Source: Bog-473 sp963744935 (lineage in GTDB: Bacteria; Actinomycetota; Acidimicrobiia; Acidimicrobiales; RAAP-2). Taken from it: a DNA stretch of 64,000 bases. Positions 32,914-41,003 of the stretch are shown piece by piece. The DNA lies in contig CAVUVM010000004.1 of the NCBI GenBank assembly GCA_963744935.1, forward strand, positions 620,001 through 684,000, given 5' to 3'. The first letter of the stretch is position 1; the number at the start of each line of letters is the position of its first letter. Under the pieces are notes generated by a model. That model did no database searches, was not told the origin of the DNA, and saw only the letters and a program-made list of their open reading frames with translations. The translations under genes and the position numbers were made by a program.

Positions 32914-33546
32914 ATGGACACCGACGACGAAACAGTGATGGCCCTGGTCGCTGAGGAGTATGGCGCGCTGGCCGACCTGCTCGAGGGCGCCTCAGACGAA
33001 GCATGGGACGCGCCCTCGCTGTGCGAGGGCTGGCGCACCCGCGAGGTCGTGGCGCACGTGACGATGCCGGCGCGCTACGACGGCCCCGCCTTCATGGCCG
33101 AGCTCGAGGCCGTCGCCGGCGATTTCACGGCGCTGTCGAACACGGTGGCGGCCCGTGACGGTGCGCTGGCCGCGGCCGCGCTCGTCGCCGACCTCCGTTC
33201 ACCCACCCTGCACCAGTGGCAGCCGCCGGGTGGCGGCGTGACCGGCGCGCTGACGCACTGCGTGATCCACCAACTCGACATCACCGAGGCCGTGCCCCTG
33301 GCCCGACGGGTACCCGACGAGTGCATCACGCGGATCCTCGACATCGTGGCTGCGCCCGACGGGCCCAACCTCTTCGGCGTCGATCTGTCAGGCGTCACCC
33401 TGCGCGCCGACGATCTCGACTGGTCCGTGGGTTCGGGCGCCACGGTGACGGGGCCGGCTCAGGCGCTCGCCCTGGTGGCCTGCGGGCGCCGGCTGCCGGC
33501 TTGCCGCCTCGAAGGAGAGGCGGCAAGCCGCTTCAGCCGAGACTGA
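32914..33546 (+). CDS. Maleylpyruvate-isomerase-type DinB-superfamily protein (second copy)
   Basis: The 210-residue protein starts with the TIGR03083 pattern (LVAEEYGALADLLEG, SLCEGWRTREVVAHVTMPAR) that supplies a metal-binding His, and has THCVIHQLDITEA for the other ligands. It ends the ArsR operon. Its last codons contain a 14-bp perfect hairpin, and the final 14 bp overlap the convergent hydroxylase gene. Confidence 0.88.
   Translation: MDTDDETVMALVAEEYGALADLLEGASDEAWDAPSLCEGWRTREVVAHVTMPARYDGPAFMAELEAVAGDFTALSNTVAARDGALAAAALVADLRSPTLHQWQPPGGGVTGALTHCVIHQLDITEAVPLARRVPDECITRILDIVAAPDGPNLFGVDLSGVTLRADDLDWSVGSGATVTGPAQALALVACGRRLPACRLEGEAASRFSRD
33497..33530. terminator. Perfect 14-bp hairpin inside the end of a gene
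   Basis: CGGCTTGCCGCCTC (33497-33510) pairs perfectly with GAGGCGGCAAGCCG (33517-33530) across a 6-nt loop. It lies in the last 50 bp of the DinB-like gene, where that gene and the hydroxylase converge, so it could act as a shared terminator in both directions while encoding ACRLEGEAASRF. Confidence 0.5.
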
Positions 33547-34576
33547 CGGACCCTCGGCCTTCTCCGAGGCGGAACGGCTGTACGAGCTGGCGCGCCATCA
33601 GGCGCGCCGGGCGCGGAGGCGACGCCGACTGCTCGACGGGCACGGGGCGACCGGTCAGACCCGTCTCACCGGGTGCACTCCCCCGCGCCGGGAACCGAGC
33701 CAGGCCGAAGACGACGTCCCATACTGTGAGAACGACGCCGAGGTTCACGTCCTGCTCCCCCTCGGCGGCGTGGTGCAGCCGGTGATAGGCGGGGCTCACG
33801 AGGATGCGACCCAGCGGGCCGTAGGACCAGCGCACGTTGGTATGCGGCAGGGTGCCCAGGCAGACGTAGACGGTAATGAGCACCGGCGCCAACGGGTGCG
33901 CGCCGGTGAGCAACAGGACGGGCACGGTCGCCAGCACGAAACCGGTCGTGTGCATGAGCGGGTGGGCGCGAAAAGAGGTGAGCACGCTCAGCTCCTCCTG
34001 TGAATGATGCAGCGCGTGGATCCGCCACAGCGCGCCGACCCGGTGATCGCCAACGTGCGCGATCCAGTTGCACAGGTCCATCGCGAACAGCGTGACCACG
34101 ACCACCGTCCAACGGGGCCAGTGCGCCGTCCAACCCGCCTCGAGCCATGCGGCGTGGCCGCGCAAGATGACCGCACTGCCGACGCTCAGCAACGTCATGA
34201 ACGGCGCCACGGCGAGGCCGTAGAGCAGCAGGTAGCAGGCGTCTTGGACGTGCCCGCGGGCGAGCAGCGGCCGAGGCTCGGCCGGCCACAGCCGTTCAGA
34301 CACCACCGCCGCCAGCACCACGGCCACGAAGGCGGGTGCCACGAGCGTGGCCCATCCCGCGGCCAGCGTGGTACCGAAGCCGTGCGCGCCCACCAGTGCG
34401 TCGAGCGCCTCGAAGAGGACCAGCCCGGTCGCGGCGGCGACTGCCAAGGTGCCCGGCGACAGAGGGAGAAGGCCGCCGCGCGTCCAGGGTCGAAGAGCAG
34501 CAGCTGACGTGCCAGGTGACGCGGGCGCCGGGGCACGTGGGCCGCTGGCGATCGTGGTCACTGCGGTCATGGCCAC
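33533..34576 (-). CDS. Membrane fatty-acid hydroxylase / sterol-desaturase family protein
   Basis: The 347-residue protein has about six hydrophobic helices and the di-iron His clusters of the family: HVGDH, HALHHSQ and HRLHH. Known members hydroxylate or desaturate sterols, fatty acids or carotenoids at the membrane. The short N-terminus is Ala/Pro-rich and there is a Pro/Arg-rich tail after about residue 300. Its 3' end overlaps the opposite gene by 14 bp. Confidence 0.9.
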   Translation of the reverse strand: MAMTAVTTIASGPRAPAPASPGTSAAALRPWTRGGLLPLSPGTLAVAAATGLVLFEALDALVGAHGFGTTLAAGWATLVAPAFVAVVLAAVVSERLWPAEPRPLLARGHVQDACYLLLYGLAVAPFMTLLSVGSAVILRGHAAWLEAGWTAHWPRWTVVVVTLFAMDLCNWIAHVGDHRVGALWRIHALHHSQEELSVLTSFRAHPLMHTTGFVLATVPVLLLTGAHPLAPVLITVYVCLGTLPHTNVRWSYGPLGRILVSPAYHRLHHAAEGEQDVNLGVVLTVWDVVFGLARFPARGSAPGETGLTGRPVPVEQSASPPRPARLMARQLVQPFRLGEGRGSVSLG

Positions 34577-34670
34577 TCGACGCTCACTCCTTCCCGTCAG
34601 GTCGGCACCCGCCTCGAGCCATCGTGCCCGAAGTGGCCAGCGGCCGCCCGGCGGCGGCGCCCTTCAGAAG

Positions 34671-35075
34671 CTACGAGCCGGAACCGTTCTCGGATTCCCC
34701 GCTGCCGGTGCGCCAGACCTGCCAGGCCCGAAATCCTCCTGCCAGGTCGGCGGCCCGCGTGAACCCGAGCTTTCGGAGCGACGCCGCGGCGAGACTCGAG
34801 GCGTACCCCTCCGAGCACGCCACGATGACCCGCTGGTCGTGACCTTGGACCTCGGGCAGGGTGTGGCCGCTGTCGGGATCGAGCCGCCACTCGAGCACGT
34901 TGCGCTCGACGACGACCCCGATGCCAAAGTCTCCTTCCTCGGCGCGCTGGTGCTCGGGGCGGATGTCGATGACGAGGGCACCCTCCGCATGCAGGTCTTC
35001 GAGTTGTGAGGGGTCGATCCGGTCGATCTCGGCGCGTGCGGCGGCCAGCAGCTCGTCGACCGTCTGCGCTGTCAC
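34671..35075 (-). CDS. Rhodanese-domain protein
   Basis: The 134-residue single-domain rhodanese has ALVIDIRPEHQRAEEG and the active-site loop CSEGYAS with Cys87. It likely transfers sulfane sulfur. GTG 35075 overlaps the stop of the cysteine dioxygenase (GTGA), so the pair probably acts together in cysteine sulfur handling. Confidence 0.88.
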   Translation of the reverse strand: MTAQTVDELLAAARAEIDRIDPSQLEDLHAEGALVIDIRPEHQRAEEGDFGIGVVVERNVLEWRLDPDSGHTLPEVQGHDQRVIVACSEGYASSLAAASLRKLGFTRAADLAGGFRAWQVWRTGSGESENGSGS

Positions 35076-35680
35076 CGGCTGGCCGGCTCCCTCAGGCCGT
35101 ATGCCGCGTTGGCGGACGGCGTGGATGCTGCCACCCGCGAGGTCTCGCCGGAGGCCGACCAGCACACCTCGCGCGCCACGAGCCCGTCGGCGGTCATGTC
35201 GTACTGGGTCATGAACGTCAAGGCCGGGCTGTAGACATGCAGGCTGAGCGCGTGAAGGCCCGATTCGTTCGTGACGTCGTGCACGTGGCCGGGCGCGAAC
35301 CCGAGCGTCGTGCCGCCGTGGAGCGCTCGCCGCGCCAAGCACAGTTGCCCGCTCTCGTCGCGCCACGGGACCGCTTCGGTCAGCGCTCCCTCGATGACCA
35401 GGATGGCGCCGGCCGACGCCCCGTGGTCGTGCAAGGCCACCTGGCCTCCGGGCGGCCACGCGATGAGCCAGGCGTCGAAGTCAGGCATGTGAGCCACCCG
35501 CCTCCACTCCCGCTGGGCGACCGCCGCCGCCTCGGGCCAATACAGCGCGGGTGCCAGCCGGCGGGCCACCGAGGCCGGGTCGACCAGCGTGGGAAGGCCC
35601 AGCCGTGCCAGGCCCGCCTCGAGCCCCCCGAAAGGCCCGGGCCGGCGGTTGGGGTCGTGGATCGGGACCGCTCGAGGCAC
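35072..35680 (-). CDS. Cysteine dioxygenase type I
   Basis: The cupin has WPPGGQVALHDHGASAGAI (HxH iron ligands) and APGHVHDVTN with the third His. It converts cysteine to cysteine sulfinate with O2. The frame is open to GTG 35749, but the first 23 codons are AT-rich (ATA, TTA, AAT) unlike the rest, so they are probably promoter DNA. GTG 35680 is the likelier start, which I mark as uncertain. It is translationally coupled to the rhodanese. Confidence 0.8.
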   Translation of the reverse strand: MPRAVPIHDPNRRPGPFGGLEAGLARLGLPTLVDPASVARRLAPALYWPEAAAVAQREWRRVAHMPDFDAWLIAWPPGGQVALHDHGASAGAILVIEGALTEAVPWRDESGQLCLARRALHGGTTLGFAPGHVHDVTNESGLHALSLHVYSPALTFMTQYDMTADGLVAREVCWSASGETSRVAASTPSANAAYGLREPASR

Positions 35681-35841
35681 CGGGTGAGGATAACGCTCAT
35701 TTATGACTAAATCAATCGTATTTATAAGATTTCGGTAGTCGCTGGTCACGACGCCCGAGCGGCCAAGATTGCGGCCATGGAAGGGCCGGGGCCGCCGGGG
35801 TGCGGGGCATACGCAGACCGGCTCAGTACGGTCGCCCTCCC

Positions 35842-38289
35842 ATGAAGGTCATGGGTCGGGCCGACGACGAGGAACGCGCCGTCGCTTCGCTCCCGATCGA
35901 AGGCCACCACGCCCCGTGGGGCCGGCGTGTCCGCTCGCTGGTCCTCGGACCGCACGGCGGAGGCACAACCAGGCGGCGGGCTTCCGACGCCGTCCGGGTC
36001 GGCATGGCAATCGCCCTGATCGCCATCCTCGTCCCCCTGGCCGACGCCAACACGTCGGTCGAGATCCACGTGGCCGAGCTGCTCACCCCGCCACCGACCG
36101 GCGTCCGCTGGCTCATCACCGCGCTGTGGTTCCTGGGGTCGGTGGGGGTCATCGTGGTGCTCGTCCTCCTCGGACTCCTGGTGCCCCGCCTGTCGGCGGT
36201 CCGCCAGATGGCACTGGCCGGCGTTGTCACGATCCTGGTCTGCCTCCTGCTCGACGAACTACTGGGGCCCAACGCCGGTCGAGAGCCCGTGACCGCGCTG
36301 TCCGGCTTCAATCCGCACTTCCCCGTACTCCAACTCGCGGCTGCGTCCGCCGTGGCCTTCGCCGGGCTGCCGTATCTGAGCCGGCCCATGCGCCGGCTCA
36401 TCGTGCTCGCGGTGGGCCTCGCCGCCTTGTGCGCGGTCGTCGGCGGCTACGGCCTGCCTCTGGGCATCCTGGCCGCCATCGTCACCGGCTGGGGATCCGC
36501 GGCCGCCTGCCACCTGGTTCTCGGCGCACCCAACGGGCTGCCGTCTGCCGCAGAAGTCACCGATTCCGTGCGCGACCTGCAGGTCGACGTGCGCGACCTG
36601 GCATCCACGGAGCGCCAGGAGTGGGGCGTGGCTGCCTTCGCGGGTACCGATAGCGAAGGGCGTCGCCTGGAGCTCGCCGTCTACGGCCGGGACGCGACTG
36701 ACGCGCAATGGCTGCGCAAGGTCTGGCGCTTCTGCATCTATCGCGATTCGGGCCCCACCCTCGTGCTCAACCGGCTCCAACAGGTCGAGCACGAGGCCTA
36801 CCTCACCTTCTTGGCCGACCACGCCGGCGTACGGGTGCCCGAAGTCGTGGCCGCAGGGCGCTGCGGTCCGAGCCACGACGCCGCGCTCGTGACTCAATTG
36901 CCCGAGGGCCGGGCGCTCGCCGAGCTGAGGGCCGAGGACGTCAGCGACGACCTGCTGGACGAGTACCTCCTCGCCGTGTTGACCTTGCGCGCAGCGGGAA
37001 TCTCGCACGGGGCGCTCAGTCCGGCGACCGTGGTCGCCACCAGGGACGGGCCGCTGCTCCGTGACTTCCGGCGCGCCTCGTCGTCGGCTCCTCCGGCGCG
37101 CACGGATCGCGACGTCGCCGCTGCGGTGGCGGCCGTGGCGGTGGTCGTCGGCGTCGAACGCACCGTGGCCGCGGCGTGCCGGGTCCTTGACACCGAGACG
37201 ATCCAAACCGTGCTGACCCGCCTCCAGCGCTCCACGCTCGACGCCGAGACCGAGCGGCTGGCACGAACACAGAAGGGGTTGGTGCGCACGCTGCGCGAGT
37301 CGCTCGCCGTGGAAGCCGGCGTCGAGGTGCCCAAGCTGGTGGAGGCCAAACGCATCAGCTGGCCCAATCTGCTGATGGTCATCGGCAGCCTGGTCGGCCT
37401 GTGGCTGATCATCGGCGTGCTGAGCGACGCCGGAGGGTCCCTCGAGGAGATCAAGGGCGCCGCGTGGGGCTGGGTGGCCGCCGCCTTCGTGCTCGGCCAG
37501 CTTCCAGTGGTGACCGGAGCCTGGGCGCTGATCGGCGCCGTCATCGGCACCATCCCATTCGGCCGGTGCGTCGTGCTCGAGACCTCGAACATGTTCACCT
37601 CCTTCGTCGGGGGCGACGTGGCCGTCTTCGGCGTGCGGGTGCGCTTCTTCCAGCGCCAGGGACTCGACGTGCCCCAGGCAATCAGCTCGGGAGCCATCGC
37701 CGGCACGGCCAGCTGGGTGGTCAAGGGACTGCTCTTCGTCGTCTGCCTCCCCTTTGCCGCCGGCGACTTCCACGCACCGACCGATCAGGGCAGTCACGGG
37801 AACATCGTCTGGCTCATCATCATCGTGGTCCTCGCGGTCGCCATCGCCCTGGCCGTGGTGACGCTCGTCCCGCGCATCCGGCGCCTGGCCGCAGAGAAGG
37901 CACGACCGCACCTCGTCACCATCTGGAACGATGTCAAAGCGATCGCGGTCGAGCCACGCAAGATCTTCTATGTCCTCGGTGGCAGCCTGTGCAGCCAGCT
38001 CGTCATCGCGCTGTGCCTGGGCGCGTCACTACATTCAGTCGGCGCGCACGCCACCTTCGCGACCCTCATCGTGGTGCTGACGCTCGCCGCCATGATCGGC
38101 GGCGCGGCGCCGGTGCCCGGGGGTGCAGGCGTGATCGAGGTGGGGCTCATCGCGGGGCTGACCAGTGCCGGCGTGCCCCAGGACCAAGCGGTGGCTGCCG
38201 TCCTCATCGAGCGGTTCTGCACGGCGTACCTCCCGCCGATCTGGGGCTGGGGGGCGCTGGTCTACATGCGCCACAGCGACTACATCTGA
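35842..38289 (+). CDS. Large YbhN-type membrane protein with kinase-like domain
   Basis: The 815-residue protein has three parts. Residues ~45-220 form several membrane helices resembling a PAP2-type region without its catalytic motifs. Residues ~240-470 are a soluble kinase-like or ABC1-like domain (AELRAEDVSDDLLDEY, ISHGALSPATVV), where catalytic Asp motifs are not evident. The C-terminal part (about 500-815) is the LPG-synthase-type membrane domain (TSNMFTSFVGGDVAVF, PVPGGAGVIEVG, ERFCTAYLPPIWGW). The overall order fits the actinobacterial YbhN/UPF0104 fusions. Function is unknown; lipid or aminoacyl-lipid flipping is a guess. Confidence 0.8.
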   Translation: MKVMGRADDEERAVASLPIEGHHAPWGRRVRSLVLGPHGGGTTRRRASDAVRVGMAIALIAILVPLADANTSVEIHVAELLTPPPTGVRWLITALWFLGSVGVIVVLVLLGLLVPRLSAVRQMALAGVVTILVCLLLDELLGPNAGREPVTALSGFNPHFPVLQLAAASAVAFAGLPYLSRPMRRLIVLAVGLAALCAVVGGYGLPLGILAAIVTGWGSAAACHLVLGAPNGLPSAAEVTDSVRDLQVDVRDLASTERQEWGVAAFAGTDSEGRRLELAVYGRDATDAQWLRKVWRFCIYRDSGPTLVLNRLQQVEHEAYLTFLADHAGVRVPEVVAAGRCGPSHDAALVTQLPEGRALAELRAEDVSDDLLDEYLLAVLTLRAAGISHGALSPATVVATRDGPLLRDFRRASSSAPPARTDRDVAAAVAAVAVVVGVERTVAAACRVLDTETIQTVLTRLQRSTLDAETERLARTQKGLVRTLRESLAVEAGVEVPKLVEAKRISWPNLLMVIGSLVGLWLIIGVLSDAGGSLEEIKGAAWGWVAAAFVLGQLPVVTGAWALIGAVIGTIPFGRCVVLETSNMFTSFVGGDVAVFGVRVRFFQRQGLDVPQAISSGAIAGTASWVVKGLLFVVCLPFAAGDFHAPTDQGSHGNIVWLIIIVVLAVAIALAVVTLVPRIRRLAAEKARPHLVTIWNDVKAIAVEPRKIFYVLGGSLCSQLVIALCLGASLHSVGAHATFATLIVVLTLAAMIGGAAPVPGGAGVIEVGLIAGLTSAGVPQDQAVAAVLIERFCTAYLPPIWGWGALVYMRHSDYI

Positions 38290-38314
38290 GGTAACAGCGA
38301 CTACATCTGAGGTA
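38273..38314 (+). repeat. 21-bp tandem duplication across a stop codon
   Basis: ACAGCGACTACATCTGAGGTA occurs at 38273-38293 and again at 38294-38314 without change. The first copy encodes the last residues (SDYI) and stop of the YbhN-type gene; the second repeats them downstream, adding an untranslated copy with a second TGA in frame. Confidence 0.9.
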
Positions 38315-38345
38315 TCAGCGCGACCGGCTGTCTTGCTGAGCAGGA

Positions 38346-39668
38346 TCAGCGCGCGGCGCGATCGAGCAGGGTCACGTCCCGGCGAAGGGTGTCGATGGCG
38401 CTCTGACCTTCACCGCCGTAGGTGTACCCCTGCGTGTACATCGAGTGCGTGCTGCTGTCGTCGAGCTGGGTCGGGGTCCCCCCGAACGGCTCGATGGCGG
38501 TGTCCTCGTTCCAGTCGTCCCATGACGTCACCATCACCATGGGCAGCGTCGGGTCCAGCTCTGGGATGGCCACCTGGCGGAACAAGTGGTCGAGGGTCGA
38601 CGCGGGACCCTCGCTCGGTAACCACTGACGCGGCTGGGCCGGATGGTTGGTGGCCAGACGGAAGCCGCGGTCGTTGAACCCGGGTCCGACGTCGGGAATG
38701 ACCGGCACCCGTCCCCCGGTGGCAGCCCGGTACTCCTCGAGCAACCGCTTCTCGTCGGACACGATGCTCGTCGAGCCCGGATAGCCGATGAAGTCGGCGA
38801 TGGGCCCGAAGGTGGGATCGGGGTCGCCGAAGTACATCGTGTAGGACGTGACGGCGTCGAACTGCTCGATACGAGAGACCTGTGGGATCGTGGTGAGCAC
38901 CGGGCCACTCGGATTCAGGGTCTCGGGCGTCACCCGCCAGTACACCTCGTCGCCGATGAAGAACGGGTCATAGCCGTGCGCCTCGAGCGCCCTGCGCGCG
39001 CCCTGGATCATGGCGGCGACGTTGCCCGTGAGGGTCCGGGTCAGGTACAAGAAGACGACCGGCCGGCCATGGATACGCAGATACGAGCGATTGGTGAAGT
39101 AGTGCTCGGCAAAGAAGAGCATGTCCGAGTCGAAGTGCAGCTCCATCCGAAAGGTGACCGGCGTGGACTCGCGTACGGGATCGAAGCCGAGGTTCCACGT
39201 CTCATAGAACATGGCGAACTTGAAGCGGCCCAGATCCGGCGCCGCAAGGAAGTCCTTCATGGCCGCGTCAGGCTGCTGGTAGTCCCGCCCTGAGTAGCCG
39301 GGGTCGTAGGGCCACCAGTCGATGGCGAAGAAATCGATCCCGGCGCGCCGGGCCGTGGCGATGTCGCGGGCCGCGGTGCGAGGATCGCTCGAGTCCACCT
39401 GCGACGCCGGGGGCTGCTGAGGTGGCACGAGGTGGGCGCGCAGCGTGCCGCTCGAGAGGTTCTCGGGATTCCACAAGTAGTAGTAGGCACCGACGAGCGG
39501 GCGCACCGTCTGGTGGGCCGCTTGGGCCGCTTGGGCCGGCGGACTTGCCGATGCCAGCAGTGTCACAGAGCACAGCGGCACCAAGCCGAGGGCCCATGCC
39601 GATCGGCTGGCTCGTCGGGCTCGGTGGTGTGTCCGGCTTTGCCGCGCTCGTGCCCGGGCGCCGCGCAC
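38346..39668 (-). CDS. Secreted GH99-like / WbsX-type glycoside hydrolase
   Basis: The 440-residue protein starts (GTG 39668) with a long Arg-rich n-region, a hydrophobic core (ALGLVPLCSVTLLA) and a cleavage site near AQA, i.e. an export signal. The mature part has VGAYYYLWNP, GIDFFAIDWWPY, FKFAMFYETWN and VTSWDDWNEDTAIEP, the core of the GH99-like family (endo-alpha-mannanase clan and WbsX). It likely acts on an exported or surface polysaccharide. It converges on the YbhN-type gene. Confidence 0.85.
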   Translation of the reverse strand: MRGARARARQSRTHHRARRASRSAWALGLVPLCSVTLLASASPPAQAAQAAHQTVRPLVGAYYYLWNPENLSSGTLRAHLVPPQQPPASQVDSSDPRTAARDIATARRAGIDFFAIDWWPYDPGYSGRDYQQPDAAMKDFLAAPDLGRFKFAMFYETWNLGFDPVRESTPVTFRMELHFDSDMLFFAEHYFTNRSYLRIHGRPVVFLYLTRTLTGNVAAMIQGARRALEAHGYDPFFIGDEVYWRVTPETLNPSGPVLTTIPQVSRIEQFDAVTSYTMYFGDPDPTFGPIADFIGYPGSTSIVSDEKRLLEEYRAATGGRVPVIPDVGPGFNDRGFRLATNHPAQPRQWLPSEGPASTLDHLFRQVAIPELDPTLPMVMVTSWDDWNEDTAIEPFGGTPTQLDDSSTHSMYTQGYTYGGEGQSAIDTLRRDVTLLDRAAR

Positions 39669-39703
39669 CGGGATTCTTTTGCGACCGCCGTGGACCGGGC
39701 CGG

Positions 39704-40510
39704 TCAGCCTGCGCGCTGCAAGGTGACCGCGGCGTCGGGTTCGAGCACACGGAAGCTGAAGCTCTCCTCGACGTAGAGGCGCACCGTCTGCGCGTCATGC
39801 GCCAGGTAGCCGATGGAGAGGTCCTGCCCGCTGTCGATGACGAAGTCCCCGCCGCGCAGGCTCAACACGACGCCGCCCTGGACGCCGGGCGCCCACACCA
39901 GCGGTCCCCCGAGGATCTTGCGCAGGTGATCGAGCAGCAAGTGGCCCCCGTGCTCGTCGGTCTCGACGATGCCGGTGTAGATCTCTGGGCCGATGGCGAG
40001 CCCATAGGGTCCGGCGATCCCGGCCTGGCGGAGCACGTCGGTTGCATGGGCCACCACCTTGGGGTATTGCTCCATGTCCTCTCCGAAGACGATGGGCGGA
40101 TGCGAGCTGCGCTCGGTGATGCCCAAGATGCCGGCGGCGGCATAGCCGTGGAAGACGGCGACGTTCTCGGCCTGCGCCAGCTGACGGACCGCCTCGTCGA
40201 GCTCTGGCAGTTCGATGTCGTCCGCACCCCGGTCGGCGTCGTCGAGCTCCTCACGAGAGACGGAGAACTCGGCGCGCAACTCCACGAGAGGGAGCACCCG
40301 TCGCTGCGCCGCGCGCACGCCCTCCCCGGGACTCTCGACCTCGTCCACACGCCCGAGGTCGGTGGCAGAGTGGTCCCACCCGTGCGGGCCGCTCAGATCG
40401 ACGAGCTTGCGAGCGGCCAGGTAGGTAACGAGGCGGCCCTTGGCCTCATCTTCGATCTGCTCCCAGGCCGCTTCTGGGACCGGCGCCAGCTCTCGGTACA
40501 GATGGTTCAT
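39704..40510 (-). CDS. Family 1 encapsulin shell protein
   Basis: The 268-residue protein has the linocin/encapsulin features: NHLYRELAPVPEAAWEQIEDEA, LAARKLVDLSGPHGWDH, GEGVRAAQRRVLPLVELRAEF and the ending DLSIGYLAHDAQTVRLYVEES. It is an HK97-fold protein that self-assembles into a nanocompartment. ATG 40510 has GGGAG six bases upstream; GTG 40513 is alternative. It is coupled to the cargo gene upstream, so the shell probably encloses that protein. Confidence 0.93.
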   Translation of the reverse strand: MNHLYRELAPVPEAAWEQIEDEAKGRLVTYLAARKLVDLSGPHGWDHSATDLGRVDEVESPGEGVRAAQRRVLPLVELRAEFSVSREELDDADRGADDIELPELDEAVRQLAQAENVAVFHGYAAAGILGITERSSHPPIVFGEDMEQYPKVVAHATDVLRQAGIAGPYGLAIGPEIYTGIVETDEHGGHLLLDHLRKILGGPLVWAPGVQGGVVLSLRGGDFVIDSGQDLSIGYLAHDAQTVRLYVEESFSFRVLEPDAAVTLQRAG

Positions 40511-40878
40511 CACTCGCTCCCTTTCAGGCTGCCGATGGCGAGCGACCCTGTGGCGGCCAGCGCGGGACCGCCGGCGGCCTCCGCCTCCGCTTCGACCTCT
40601 GTCACCGGCTCGGTCGTGAACAGGTACGTGCGCAGATGCCCGTCGAGTGCGGGGTCACGCCGGCGCAGCCACTCGAGGGTCATGGCGGCGTGCTCCTTCT
40701 CCTCGTCGCGGTTGTGAGCCAGGACATCGGCCAGGCTCGAGTCGTTCGTGGCGTGCACTCGCTGGTCGTACCAGTCAATTGCCTCGAGCTCCTCGATGAG
40801 GGAGGTGAACGCCCGATGTCGGTCGATTGTCCCCTCGCCGAGGAGCTCGGCCGGTTCGTGCAGTCCTTCACTCCCCAT
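40510..40878 (-). CDS. Encapsulated ferritin-like cargo protein (EncFtn)
   Basis: The 122-residue protein has the short two-helix EncFtn core: SLIEELEAIDWYDQRV with Glu ligands, HNRDEEKEHAAMTLEWL with the ExxH pair, and LRRRDPALDG. Its C-terminus, TGSLAIGSLKGSE, is a typical encapsulin cargo-loading peptide. EncFtn dimers form the ferroxidase site inside encapsulin and store iron. ATG 40878 is chosen over 40929 because the upstream residues do not look coding. Confidence 0.92.
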   Translation of the reverse strand: MGSEGLHEPAELLGEGTIDRHRAFTSLIEELEAIDWYDQRVHATNDSSLADVLAHNRDEEKEHAAMTLEWLRRRDPALDGHLRTYLFTTEPVTEVEAEAEAAGGPALAATGSLAIGSLKGSE

Positions 40879-41003
40879 CGGCGGCCATCTCCCGTTCTGC
40901 CTCGATCGTCCAGTGGTCGGGCTGGACATTACCCGTCACGGATCGATACCCGCACCGGGAACTTGGAATCCGGGCAGCACCGGCACCCCGGCGAATCAGA
41001 GGT

